Positions 8,196 through 15,774 of a stretch of 33,380 nucleotides of DNA are shown one piece after another. Numbering within the stretch: the stretch's first letter is position 1; the number at the start of each line of letters is the position of its first letter. The position numbers and the translations under genes are program-made. The stretch comes from Candidatus Kapaibacterium sp. (GTDB lineage Bacteria > Bacteroidota > Ignavibacteria > Kapaibacteriales > Kapaibacteriaceae): assembly GCA_018883125.1 (NCBI GenBank), contig VEQR01000023.1:1-33380 (forward strand), read 5' to 3'. A model generated the notes under the pieces. The model saw only the letters and a program-made list of their open reading frames with translations. It did no database searches and had not been told where the DNA came from.

Positions 8196-9374
8196 CTAAA
8201 ACTTTGCGACTTGCCGCAACAGAAACAGGCCGAAGAACGGCACTGTGAAATCGATAAGGCCGTACGAGGGGCTGTAGATCATCCCCTTTTCGATAAGGCG
8301 AGCGCGAGTTACCGCAAGCTCCTGGCCAGACTCCCCAAGAGATTCCGAAACATCTGCCGTTTCGAAGGGGCCGTTTCCGAGTTTCGCCATCGCCATCAGG
8401 TACTCGCGTTCTTTACCTGATACCCGATCAAGCCGAACCCCGAAAAAACTCGTGTCTAGTGAATATCGAGCAAGTTGCTGGGCGCGTTCGACGTCCACCA
8501 GTTCGATCGGCGAGCGCTTCGCGCAGTTCCATGCGTGCTTGCCCCATTCCTGAAGAAAGTACGGATAGCCCTGCGTGTCCGATAGAATGAGTTCGAGTGC
8601 ATCATCGGAGATCATTACACACTCGGCCTCTAAGGGAATGCGAATAGCATCAGCTGAATCGCTCCGCTTGAGCGTTGAGAGTTCCGTGAATTCAAACAGA
8701 CGCTCTGAATAGGTCTTCGCATTCCCGATACGTCCCCGCAGCTGAGGAAGCCCAGCACCTACCAAGATGACTGGCTTTCGCCGCTGCGAACATCGGTGAA
8801 GTGCCGAAACGAGTGGTCCGAGCTGAGACGTCTGAACGTACTGTAGCTCATCCACCAGAAGTACAAATGTCACGCCAGCCGCCTCTGCCGCCGTACCGAC
8901 GGTCTCCATCAGCACCGCAAGATCGTGTTCAAGATCGCCGGCATCGGCCAAGCCAACCTCTGGCTCAACATCGAAGGAAACCTCGACGTCCTTGTACTTC
9001 AGCTTCATAGCTGAAGCAAAGCCCGCAAGTGCTTGCAATCCCCGCTTTGCCAGGTCCCGCGCAGGTCCAAGAAGCGAGAACCGCACAAGGGCAAGACGCA
9101 GCTCCGGGATCAGCGCGGCCGGCAAAGACTTCCGCTCCGGCGCTTCGATCATCACGGCGATGTGTCCTGCATCCTCAGCACGCCGACGGATCTCCTCTAG
9201 AAGTACGGTCTTCCCTACACCCCGTAACCCGAGAAGAACATGACTCTTAGCAGATCGGCCAAGTGCCAACCTGCCAATCGATGTGGCTACCTCTTCCAAC
9301 ACAGCATCCCGACCGGCAATGGCATATGGTCGCGTTCCGGCACCGGGAGCAAAGGGATTTCGCAGTGAGTCCAT
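8196..9374 (-). CDS. Orphan AAA/STAND-type ATPase
   Basis: 392 residues from the ATG at 9372-9374 (a TTG two codons upstream sits inside the promoter box). After a short NPFAPGAGTRPYAIAGRD lead come Walker A GLRGVGKT (49-56), Walker B VLLVDE (171-176), a sensor strand PVILVGAGLP, and a C-terminal winged-helix-like region (LNGPFETADV-type segment, then LIEKGMIYSPSYG). This resembles widely scattered prokaryotic ATP-binding proteins related to archaeal Orc/MoxR-like and STAND ATPases, whose function is unknown. There is no partner gene: it converges on the serine hydrolase (18 nt apart) and diverges from miaE. With repeats at its 5' side it looks like a mobile single gene, but that is inference. 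Confidence 0.75.
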   Translation of the reverse strand: MDSLRNPFAPGAGTRPYAIAGRDAVLEEVATSIGRLALGRSAKSHVLLGLRGVGKTVLLEEIRRRAEDAGHIAVMIEAPERKSLPAALIPELRLALVRFSLLGPARDLAKRGLQALAGFASAMKLKYKDVEVSFDVEPEVGLADAGDLEHDLAVLMETVGTAAEAAGVTFVLLVDELQYVQTSQLGPLVSALHRCSQRRKPVILVGAGLPQLRGRIGNAKTYSERLFEFTELSTLKRSDSADAIRIPLEAECVMISDDALELILSDTQGYPYFLQEWGKHAWNCAKRSPIELVDVERAQQLARYSLDTSFFGVRLDRVSGKEREYLMAMAKLGNGPFETADVSESLGESGQELAVTRARLIEKGMIYSPSYGLIDFTVPFFGLFLLRQVAKF

Positions 9375-9377
9375 GAC

Positions 9378-9385
9378 CAAATATA
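9378..9385 (-). promoter_or_regulatory. TAnnTTTG promoter box 3 nt before the ATPase start
   Basis: On the minus strand this reads TATATTTG, identical to the leuS box, and it ends 3 nt before the ATG. It partly overlaps the left arm of an inverted repeat, ATATATCC-N9-GGATATAT (9381-9388 / 9398-9405), which could be an operator. No TTG lies at the -33 distance. Confidence 0.45.
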
Positions 9386-9405
9386 TCCGATTATCATGGA
9401 TATAT
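9381..9405. promoter_or_regulatory. Inverted repeat ATATATCC-N9-GGATATAT
   Basis: Perfect 8-bp arms at 9381-9388 and 9398-9405, over the start region of the ATPase gene. The position suits a repressor site controlling the ATPase, perhaps autoregulation. A third GATATA word at 9414-9419 may extend the site. AT-rich sequence makes chance matches easier. Confidence 0.35.
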
Positions 9406-9427
9406 CATTGATTGATATACTTTCAAA

Positions 9428-9587
9428 GGTTTTGGGTTTTGGGTTTTAGGTTTTGGGTTTTAGGTTCTAGGTGGCAGCATTTGCTCTTGCTCAAATGACA
9501 GACCAACCTCACACCCAACACCCAAAACCTAAAACCCAACACCCAACACCCAACACCCAACACCCAAAACCCAAAACCTAAAACCTA
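9428..9587. repeat. Heptamer repeats in inverted orientation
   Basis: The left arm 9428-9469 is six units of GGTTTTR (the last is GGTTCTA). The right arm 9514-9587 is ten units plus CCTA of the complementary family CCCAACA / CCCAAAA / CCTAAAA. A 44-bp spacer (9470-9513) separates them. The two arms can pair, so the region could extrude as a long imperfect hairpin. It lies between the divergent ATPase and miaE genes, ending 8 nt before the miaE promoter box. The unit length is again 7 bp, as in the array at 1-245, although the sequence is unrelated. Confidence 0.93.
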
Positions 9588-9594
9588 TTCTCGG

Positions 9595-9602
9595 TACTTT
9601 TG
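9595..9602 (+). promoter_or_regulatory. TAnnTTTG promoter box 4 nt before miaE start
   Basis: TACTTTTG matches the Bacteroidota -7 consensus and ends 4 nt before the miaE ATG at 9607, predicting a leaderless transcript. The -33 position falls in the CCCAAAA repeats and has no TTG. This is the only obvious promoter for the gene string that follows. Confidence 0.45.
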
Positions 9603-9606
9603 CCCC

Positions 9607-10182
9607 ATGCTTTGCCTAGAATGTGAATCCAATCCCGAGTGGATTGGCGTTGCGAACGACCATCTCATCGAAATCCTGATCGACCACGCGCACTGTGAGA
9701 AGAAAGCCGCGGCCTTTGCGTTGGCGATGATCAACCGCTATCCGGAGCGCACACGGCTGGTGAAGGACATGATCGAACTGGCCAAGGAGGAGATGGATCA
9801 TTTCGAAATGGTCGTTAAAGAGCTGGAATCACGGGGCGTGGCATTGACGCATGATGCCGGCAATCGCTACGCACAGATGCTGCACGATCACATTCGCAAG
9901 AGTGAGCCCCATCGCCTGCTGGACTCGCTTGTCGTGGGAGCATTCATCGAGGCACGGTCATGCGAGCGCTTCTCTCTATTAGCCGAACATGCAACCACGC
10001 AGGACATGCGGGCTCTCTACAAGAGTCTGCTTGCCAGTGAAGCCGGACATTATCGTGCCTATACGGATATCGCCCGTGAATACTTCCCGGTGGAAGACGT
10101 CAGGCAGCGTCTGAAGGAATTCGGCAAAATCGAAGCTGAGATCATCCGCTCGATGACCAATCAACCAACGATGCACGGCTGA
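9607..10182 (+). CDS. miaE: tRNA-(ms2io6A37) hydroxylase MiaE-like
   Basis: 191 residues of a ferritin-like four-helix diiron fold. Likely ligands are Glu31 (HCEKKA), Glu62 and His65 (EEMDHF), Glu115 (FIEARSCERF), Glu145 and His148 (SEAGHYR), in the order expected of MiaE. The enzyme hydroxylates the isopentenyl side chain of the modified adenosine 37 next to the anticodon, using O2. It is first in a tightly packed rightward gene string; its TGA shares one base with the ATG of fmt (TGATG). There is no Shine-Dalgarno sequence; a promoter box lies 4 nt upstream of the ATG. Confidence 0.9.
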   Translation: MLCLECESNPEWIGVANDHLIEILIDHAHCEKKAAAFALAMINRYPERTRLVKDMIELAKEEMDHFEMVVKELESRGVALTHDAGNRYAQMLHDHIRKSEPHRLLDSLVVGAFIEARSCERFSLLAEHATTQDMRALYKSLLASEAGHYRAYTDIAREYFPVEDVRQRLKEFGKIEAEIIRSMTNQPTMHG

Positions 10183-11126
10183 TGTCATCGATCATCTTCA
10201 TGGGTACTCCGGAGTTTGCTGTACCGGCTTTGGAAGCTCTACACCGCGAGTTTGGCGTGTCAACCGTAGTGACCGTGCCGGACCGTCAGAAGGGACGTGG
10301 ACTTCAGACGCAGCCAAGTGCCGTGAAGGTGTCGGCAATGGAGCTCGGCATCACCGACATTCTGCAGCCCGCTTCACTACGAGATGCCGACTTTGTCGAA
10401 CAGATCCGTCAGCGCAAGCCCCTTATCATTTGCGTAATAGCTTTCCGGATACTTCCCCGCGCGGTATACACACTGGCAGAGCGTGGAGCCTTTAACGTGC
10501 ATGCCTCGCTTCTGCCGAAGTATCGCGGCGCTGCGCCGATAAACCATGCCATCCTGAATGGCGAAACAACATCGGGAGTTACGTCATTCCTCCTGAACGA
10601 TGTTGTTGATACCGGCACCGTCATCGAACAACGTACGACGGAGATCCGTGACGAGATGGCGGCCGGTGATCTCTATGAAGCACTTATGCCTCTTGCTGCC
10701 GACTGTGCGGTATCGACAACGAAGAAGTTGCTTGCAGGGGGCTCAGTATTCCTTCCGCAGGATGATTCCCTTGCAACGCCGGCCCCGAAGATCTTCCGCG
10801 AGCAGGCCGGCATTGACTGGTCCAGCTCGCGCGAGCACGTGCGGAACTTCATCCGGGCGCATTCGCCAACGCCGGCAGCATGGACCGTCTGGAACGGTGA
10901 TGTCCTGAAGATCACCGCCGCCTCGCGCTCGCAAGAACCCCTACGCCCCGGTGAGTGGCGCGTGGTTGGCGAACAACTCATTGCCGGCTGCGCCGATGGC
11001 GCACTTTCTCTCGATGAAGTGCAGCTACCCGGAAAGCGCCGCATGCATTTTGCCGATATTGTCCGCGGTTACCGAGGTTTGCCGAACGGCACATTTTCAT
11101 CATCGCTTCCGGAGAAGCATCAATGA
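10182..11126 (+). CDS. fmt: Methionyl-tRNA formyltransferase
   Basis: 314 residues, the usual length. It transfers a formyl group from 10-formyl-tetrahydrofolate to initiator Met-tRNA. The N-terminal formyltransferase domain shows MGTPEFAVPALEAL at the start, the catalytic Asn and His in FNVHASLLPKYRGAAPI, and the Asp of the VVDTGTVI loop. The C-terminal OB-fold-like tRNA-binding domain begins near residue 205 (AGIDWSSS...HSPTPAAWT). Its ATG overlaps the miaE stop by one base and its own stop overlaps the next gene by ATGA. Peptide deformylase, a common neighbour of fmt, is not here. Confidence 0.96.
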   Translation: MSSIIFMGTPEFAVPALEALHREFGVSTVVTVPDRQKGRGLQTQPSAVKVSAMELGITDILQPASLRDADFVEQIRQRKPLIICVIAFRILPRAVYTLAERGAFNVHASLLPKYRGAAPINHAILNGETTSGVTSFLLNDVVDTGTVIEQRTTEIRDEMAAGDLYEALMPLAADCAVSTTKKLLAGGSVFLPQDDSLATPAPKIFREQAGIDWSSSREHVRNFIRAHSPTPAAWTVWNGDVLKITAASRSQEPLRPGEWRVVGEQLIAGCADGALSLDEVQLPGKRRMHFADIVRGYRGLPNGTFSSSLPEKHQ

Positions 11127-11899
11127 TCCCATTCAACGAGTTCGTTGAAGAAAACTCCTTCGTCGTTTGCGCGCACCGCGGCGCTTCCGGGATCGCCCCG
11201 GAGAACACCGTGGCTGCCGTTGAACGTGCTCTGGAATCCGGAGCACCGATGGTGGAGATCGACGTTCAGTACACGCGGGATCGTCAGATGGTGGTGTTTC
11301 ATGATGACACTCTCGAGCGCACAACGAATGGCACCGGCCTCATCACCGACCGTTCGCTTGACGAGTTGCAGGAGCTTGATGCCGGTTCGTGGTTCAGCCC
11401 CGACTTTGCCGGAGAGCGCATACCGAAACTTGTGGACGTGCTCGAGCAGATGCGCGGACGCGCCTACGTGAACATTGAGATCAAACCACGTCCGGCCTCT
11501 GAGCAGACGGCCCGCGAAATGGCTGAACTGCTGAACCTGGTCCGCTCGGTGGAGATGTTCAACAAGTGTGTCTTCTCCTCATTTGACCATGCAGCACTTG
11601 TCTATATCCGCTCCATCGCTCGTGATGCTCGCACCATTGCGCTGAATGTGCCGGGCGACATGCGCTCACCGGCCCGAGTGGTTGGCGCATGCGGGGCCGA
11701 CGGATTTGGCTGCTCACTGGAAGAAGTCAACCGTCAGCGAGCCGACATCTGTCAGCATTTCCGCATACCATACGGCGTCTATACCGTCAATACCCCACAG
11801 GAACTGGAGTTCGTGCTTGACCATGGGGCAAGCGGCATCGTTACCAACATGCCCCATGTGATCATCCCGCACTACCGTACCATTTCTTCTACATCATAG
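11123..11899 (+). CDS. Glycerophosphodiester phosphodiesterase
   Basis: 258 residues, a single GDPD TIM barrel. Active-site residues are visible: His18-Arg19 (AHRGASGIAPENT), Glu45 and Asp47 (VEIDVQYTRD) and His60 (VVFHDDTLERTTNGTG). The family hydrolyses glycerophosphodiesters to glycerol-3-phosphate and an alcohol, recycling phospholipid head groups with a divalent metal. No signal peptide is seen, so it is probably cytosolic (UgpQ-like). Translation is coupled to fmt through the ATGA overlap, and the SemiSWEET gene begins 6 nt after its stop. Confidence 0.94.
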   Translation: MIPFNEFVEENSFVVCAHRGASGIAPENTVAAVERALESGAPMVEIDVQYTRDRQMVVFHDDTLERTTNGTGLITDRSLDELQELDAGSWFSPDFAGERIPKLVDVLEQMRGRAYVNIEIKPRPASEQTAREMAELLNLVRSVEMFNKCVFSSFDHAALVYIRSIARDARTIALNVPGDMRSPARVVGACGADGFGCSLEEVNRQRADICQHFRIPYGVYTVNTPQELEFVLDHGASGIVTNMPHVIIPHYRTISSTS

Positions 11900-11905
11900 G
11901 CCAAC

Positions 11906-12190
11906 ATGACGCTTCCTTTTGACCCCGTCACCGCGCTAGGACTGCTTGCTGGATGCTGCTCAACATTCGCACTCGCACCGCAGGCAATGCGCGTTTGGCG
12001 CACCCAGGAAGTTGAACAACTCAGCGTTGGCATGCTCTGGCTGATGATCACGGGCTGCATCCTATGGCTCAGCTACGGCCTGATACGTATGGACGTGAGC
12101 ATTGTATGGGCCAACGGCGTGGCCTTCATCTTCATCACCTACATGCTGACAAAGAAGATGCAGGACATTCGCACCACGGGACGCCGATGA
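11906..12190 (+). CDS. SemiSWEET / PQ-loop family transporter
   Basis: 94 residues with three hydrophobic helices (about 8-28, 41-61, 67-83) and the conserved Pro25-Gln26 of the PQ loop (FALAPQAMRVWRT). Size and pattern fit bacterial SemiSWEETs, which form dimers in the inner membrane and move sugars down a gradient. The substrate cannot be told. Its stop overlaps the next start by ATGA. Neighbours are not sugar genes, so context adds little. Confidence 0.9.
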   Translation: MTLPFDPVTALGLLAGCCSTFALAPQAMRVWRTQEVEQLSVGMLWLMITGCILWLSYGLIRMDVSIVWANGVAFIFITYMLTKKMQDIRTTGRR

Positions 12191-12654
12191 GCTCTGATGT
12201 GCTGCCACCGCTGATCTTTCCGTCCTTCGAGATGAAGATCTCTCATGATGGCGTGGCAACCCGCATCTACGATCCTGTTCGACGCGCCAACGTGGTGCTC
12301 ACTCCCGAAGAGTGGGTTCGCCAACACTGTCTGCACTGGCTTCTCTCAAGGGGCTACCCGCTTGGTCGCTGCAGCATTGAGCGAGCGGTTGATTCAGCCG
12401 CCTCGCAGAACGCACAAAGGTTCGACCTGCTCTGGCGAGATGAACATCTCAATCCCTTTCTGCTGGTGGAATGTAAATCAGCATCCACGCCGATCAACGA
12501 TGCCACTCTTCGTCAGACTGCCTGGTATAACTTGTCCCTTAAAGCCCCCTACGTGCTCCTGACCAATGGCGTAACAGCCTTCTGCGGGCGGGCAGAAAAC
12601 GATGGCAGCATCCATCCATTAGCCGATATCCCAGACTATTCACTTTCTGTCTAA
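12187..12654 (+). CDS. Small PD-(D/E)XK-like protein, HSDR_N_2 family
   Basis: 155 residues. It resembles the stand-alone type I restriction R-subunit N-terminal family that is widespread in Bacteroidota: a start like LPPLIFPSFEMKI, then TPEEWVRQHCLHWLL. Nuclease-type residues are present: Asp80 (RFDLL), Glu95-x-Lys97 (LVECKS) and a QxxxY pair, Gln110 and Tyr114. The pattern suggests DNA or RNA cleavage or binding, but no member's role is established to my knowledge. The start at 12187 is chosen for the ATGA overlap with SemiSWEET; a longer upstream frame lies inside that gene. pyrC begins 3 nt after the stop. No HsdM/HsdS genes are near, so it is not part of a restriction system here. Confidence 0.8.
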   Translation: MSSDVLPPLIFPSFEMKISHDGVATRIYDPVRRANVVLTPEEWVRQHCLHWLLSRGYPLGRCSIERAVDSAASQNAQRFDLLWRDEHLNPFLLVECKSASTPINDATLRQTAWYNLSLKAPYVLLTNGVTAFCGRAENDGSIHPLADIPDYSLSV

Positions 12655-12657
12655 GCC

Positions 12658-13656
12658 ATGGAAATTGTTCTTCATTCACCACTCGACATGCATCTGCACG
12701 TGCGGCAGGATGCAATGCTGGACGTGGTTGCCCCGCTCACGGCGCAGCACTTTGCCGGCGCCGTCATCATGCCGAATCTTCTGCCACCGGTCGACAGCGT
12801 CGAGCGTCTGCACTGGTACACTTCGGAAGTGCGCCGCGCAACAGCGGGGTATGCATTTGACCCCTTCATGACGTTGTTCTTCCGCGACTACACGCGCGAG
12901 GAGCTGCTGGCCGCACGCGACCACATCATCGGCATTAAGCTCTACCCTGCCGGGGCTACAACGAACAGCGAAGCCGGTGTGCGCGAAGTGCTGGCCATGG
13001 ACCACGTCTTCGCGATGATGGAGGAGCTTGGCATTCCGCTGCTTGTGCATGGCGAAACGCACGGCTTTGTGATGGACCGCGAGGCGGAGTTCTGTGAGGT
13101 CTACCGAGAACTTGCTACGCGATATCCGAAACTGCAGATCACCATGGAGCACATCACAACGGCCAAGGCCGTAGGCTTGCTTGATGAGTTCGACAACCTT
13201 AAGGCAACGGTTACGCCCCATCATCTGATCATCACTCTCGACGATGTGGCAGGGGGCCTTCTGAACCCGCATCTGTTCTGCAAGCCTATCGCAAAGCGTC
13301 CGGAAGACCGCGAAGCACTGCTGAATGCTGCGCTGATGGCACATCCGAAGCTGATGCTTGGTAGTGATAGTGCCCCGCATCCGCGCGACAAAAAAGAAGC
13401 CCCGGGCTGCGCCGCAGGTGTCTTCACAGCACCCATTATTCTGCCAATGCTTGCCGAACTCTTTGTGCGGCACGGAGCCGAAGGCCACCTGCAGGCCTTT
13501 GTCAGCGACAATGCCCGGAGACTCTACAACGTCAGCCCGCCGGCAACAACTGTGCGACTTGTCGATGAGCCGATGCAGATCCCGATGTCGTACGGTGATG
13601 TGGTTCCGATGTGGGCCGGCCGGACGCTGTCGTGGAGTGTGGCGGAGGTCCTATGA
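12658..13656 (+). CDS. pyrC: Dihydroorotase (PyrC type)
   Basis: 332 residues, near the usual length of the homodimeric E. coli-type enzyme. It closes carbamoyl-aspartate to dihydroorotate in pyrimidine synthesis. The binuclear zinc site is complete: His12 and His14 (DMHLHVRQ), the lysine to be carbamylated, Lys94 ([13 protein letters not shown]), His131, His165 (MEHITT) and Asp237 (GSDSAPH). No other pyrimidine genes are in the window, so pyrC is dispersed here, as is common in this group. It begins 3 nt after the upstream stop and overlaps the next start by ATGA. Confidence 0.97.
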   Translation: MEIVLHSPLDMHLHVRQDAMLDVVAPLTAQHFAGAVIMPNLLPPVDSVERLHWYTSEVRRATAGYAFDPFMTLFFRDYTREELLAARDHIIGIKLYPAGATTNSEAGVREVLAMDHVFAMMEELGIPLLVHGETHGFVMDREAEFCEVYRELATRYPKLQITMEHITTAKAVGLLDEFDNLKATVTPHHLIITLDDVAGGLLNPHLFCKPIAKRPEDREALLNAALMAHPKLMLGSDSAPHPRDKKEAPGCAAGVFTAPIILPMLAELFVRHGAEGHLQAFVSDNARRLYNVSPPATTVRLVDEPMQIPMSYGDVVPMWAGRTLSWSVAEVL

Positions 13657-14459
13657 TGCGGTGGGGCAAGCACTCATTTCTCAGCGCGATCATCCTGCTG
13701 CTGTCCTTGCAGCAGACAACCTATTCGCAGTCGACCTTTGACACGTGCTCAGCTGAGGGCAATGCCGTGCGCGGTGATGCGCAGATGCTGAATCGCAAGA
13801 AGAACCGCGAAGGTTTTCCAACTGATGCGCAGATCAACCGCTCAATATCCTTTGCGAAACTGCTCGCTGCCGGAGAATCGCCCTCGGGCTTTCGCGAAGG
13901 CGATGGCGCCGAGATAACGGCCTACGTTGCCGATGTGAAGATCGGCGCTATTGAGACGGTCAACTGTAAGGCGAAGGATCCGTGGCATCGTGACACGCAT
14001 ATTGAGTTGACGCTGGATCCGAATGATGTGAACAATGCAACGAAGCTGATCGTTGTTGAGGTTACCCCGCGATTCCGACAGGCCATGAAAGAGCGCGGTG
14101 TTGACTGGTCGCAGCAGGCCTTGCGGGATCGATTCCTTGGACGCTGGGTTACGGTGCGGGGCTGGGTATTCTACGATGCCATGCACGCCGACGAATCGGC
14201 CGGCTCGGGGAATAGTCGGATCTGGCGCGGATCAGCGTGGGAGCTGCATCCGGTAACGGACATCAAAGTAACCACTCGTCCAACCTCCGTCGAGACGGTT
14301 GTTCCGTCCGCCGTGCAGAAGCAACCGCAGGCGCAGCAGCCTTCCCAGTCACCGTCAAACGCTGTCTCCTCGCAGTGCCAGGGAATCACGGCCAAGGGCA
14401 CACGGTGCTCACGCATGACCAAGGACCCAAGCGGATTCTGCTGGCAGCATCAGCGTTGA
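13653..14459 (+). CDS. Secreted protein with C-terminal DUF5763-like Cys/His motif
   Basis: 268 residues. The signal peptide spans about 1-25 (hydrophobic core [11 protein letters not shown], likely cleavage after TYSQ). A beta-rich middle domain (about 75-210) contains [21 protein letters not shown] and SAWELHPVT and looks OB-fold-like. A Gln/Pro/Ser-rich linker (about 225-240) leads to a 29-residue tail, with Cys in QCQG, Cys in GTRCSR, Cys in GFCWQH and a His, which has the C-C-C-H spacing of DUF5763 and may bind zinc. Function unknown. ATG at 13653 overlaps the pyrC stop; a second ATG at 13656 is equally possible. Confidence 0.72.
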   Translation: MMRWGKHSFLSAIILLLSLQQTTYSQSTFDTCSAEGNAVRGDAQMLNRKKNREGFPTDAQINRSISFAKLLAAGESPSGFREGDGAEITAYVADVKIGAIETVNCKAKDPWHRDTHIELTLDPNDVNNATKLIVVEVTPRFRQAMKERGVDWSQQALRDRFLGRWVTVRGWVFYDAMHADESAGSGNSRIWRGSAWELHPVTDIKVTTRPTSVETVVPSAVQKQPQAQQPSQSPSNAVSSQCQGITAKGTRCSRMTKDPSGFCWQHQR

Positions 14460-14468
14460 TTTCGACCG

Positions 14469-14476
14469 TATCTTCG
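14469..14476 (+). promoter_or_regulatory. Possible TAnnTTTG-type box before the M16 peptidase gene
   Basis: TATCTTCG differs from TAnnTTTG at one base and ends 5 nt before the ATG at 14482, the same geometry as the boxes before leuS, the ATPase and miaE. It would allow separate, leaderless transcription of the M16-addA pair inside the longer string. Confidence 0.3.
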
Positions 14477-14481
14477 CCGCC

Positions 14482-15774
14482 ATGAACCTCCAACGTCCAC
14501 GATCCGTATGGACGCCCCCTAGCGATATCACTTTGCCCAATGGAATCCGCGTTGTGTGCGACCCGGTATCGCACGTCGACTCGGCAGCCATCGGCATTTG
14601 GGTCAAGGCTGGCACGCGTGATGAGCCCCGTGGTCACCGCGGCGTTGCACACTTCGTCGAGCACACCTCATTCCGGCGGACGCGGCATCGCACGGCATCA
14701 AAGATCTCCAAGGACTTCGAGAACCGTGGTGCCTATGCGAACGCCTACACCACAAAGGAAGAGACTTGCTACTACGTCCGAACGCTGAGCGAACACATCG
14801 ATCAGGTCATGGATACGCTGGTGGATGTGGTTCTCTGGCCGGTGTTTGCTGAAGCGGACATCGAGAAGGAACGCTCGATCATTACCGAGGAGATCCGTTC
14901 CTACGAAGACGAACCCGAAGAACACATCTTCGATGTCGGCGAGCTGCAGATGTTCCCGCGCCACTCGCTGGGTTCTCCGATCGTTGGAACCGTGGACGAT
15001 GTTCAGCGCATCACCACGGATCAGGTGTCGGCCTTTCATCGTCGGCATTACCATAGTGGGTCCATCGTTGTGGCCGTCAGCGGTCGGTGTGACCCGCAGC
15101 ATGTCGCACGTCTGACAGAGAAGCTTATGCATGCTGCTCCGGCACGCAAAGCACCGCCACGCCGAACGTCACCATCGCCTCGTGCAGCGTCGCACATGTC
15201 CATTGAGCGTGCATCGCAACAGACACACCTGCTCTGGCAAGCACGCACCACCGGATGCCGGCACGAAGACCGCCATGCACTGCAGATCCTGAACGTGGTG
15301 CTCGGAGATGGCATGTCTTCGCGGCTGAACGTGCGGCTGCGCGAATCACGTGGACTCACCTATTCGGTGTACTCTCAGCTACAGCTCTTTGCCGATTGCG
15401 GACTCATGGCGATTTACGCCGGCGTCGATGAGCAGAATCTCGGTAAGGCCGAAGGGGCCATCCGCCGCGTTCTCGAAGAGATCGCATCATCGGGAATCAC
15501 AAGCGCCGAGTATCGCCGTGCTATTGCGCAGCTGCGCGCCGGCAAGCTGATGTCACTGGAGTCCCTCACGGCACGCATGACGCTGTTGGGGAAGGGCGTG
15601 ATGGAAACAGGTCAGCCGGAAGACCCCGCGTCAACCATTGAAGCTCTCAACCAGGTAAGCCTTGATGATGTGGCTCGTGTTGCATCGCAGTACTGCGATC
15701 CCGGTCTTTGGAGTACATGCACGATCAGACCCGCGGCTGGATCCGATCATAATCTTTCTGATGATACCGACTGA
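14482..15774 (+). CDS. M16 family zinc metallopeptidase
   Basis: 430 residues, matching the single-chain bacterial processing-peptidase-like group. The inverted zinc motif HxxEH is His57-Phe-Val-Glu60-His61, and the distal Glu ligand is Glu137 in TEEIRSYEDEPEE. The C-terminal half carries the usual inactive M16_C domain (SSRLNVRLRESRGLTYSVYS). No signal peptide is seen, so it acts in the cytosol or leaves by another route; peptide or processing substrates are unknown. The alignment begins right at the start (LPNGIRVV). Its stop shares one base with the ATG of the addA-like gene, an unusual pairing of a peptidase with a repair nuclease. Confidence 0.93.
   Translation: MNLQRPRSVWTPPSDITLPNGIRVVCDPVSHVDSAAIGIWVKAGTRDEPRGHRGVAHFVEHTSFRRTRHRTASKISKDFENRGAYANAYTTKEETCYYVRTLSEHIDQVMDTLVDVVLWPVFAEADIEKERSIITEEIRSYEDEPEEHIFDVGELQMFPRHSLGSPIVGTVDDVQRITTDQVSAFHRRHYHSGSIVVAVSGRCDPQHVARLTEKLMHAAPARKAPPRRTSPSPRAASHMSIERASQQTHLLWQARTTGCRHEDRHALQILNVVLGDGMSSRLNVRLRESRGLTYSVYSQLQLFADCGLMAIYAGVDEQNLGKAEGAIRRVLEEIASSGITSAEYRRAIAQLRAGKLMSLESLTARMTLLGKGVMETGQPEDPASTIEALNQVSLDDVARVASQYCDPGLWSTCTIRPAAGSDHNLSDDTD

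Noticed and set aside
9428-9587. Telomere-like repeats
   Set aside because: The resemblance to TTTAGGG-type repeats is superficial: units vary, the tract is internal and flanked by ordinary bacterial genes.
12064-12186. Upstream extension of the PD-(D/E)XK-like gene
   Set aside because: It would lie within the SemiSWEET gene; the ATG at 12187 overlaps that stop codon and begins the conserved part.
12187-12654. Type I restriction-modification system
   Set aside because: Only an R-subunit N-terminal-like domain is present; no methylase, specificity or translocase genes are in the window.
12676-13488. 270-codon open frame antisense to pyrC
   Set aside because: pyrC is complete with all metal ligands; the antisense product is Cys/His/Arg-rich with no domain.
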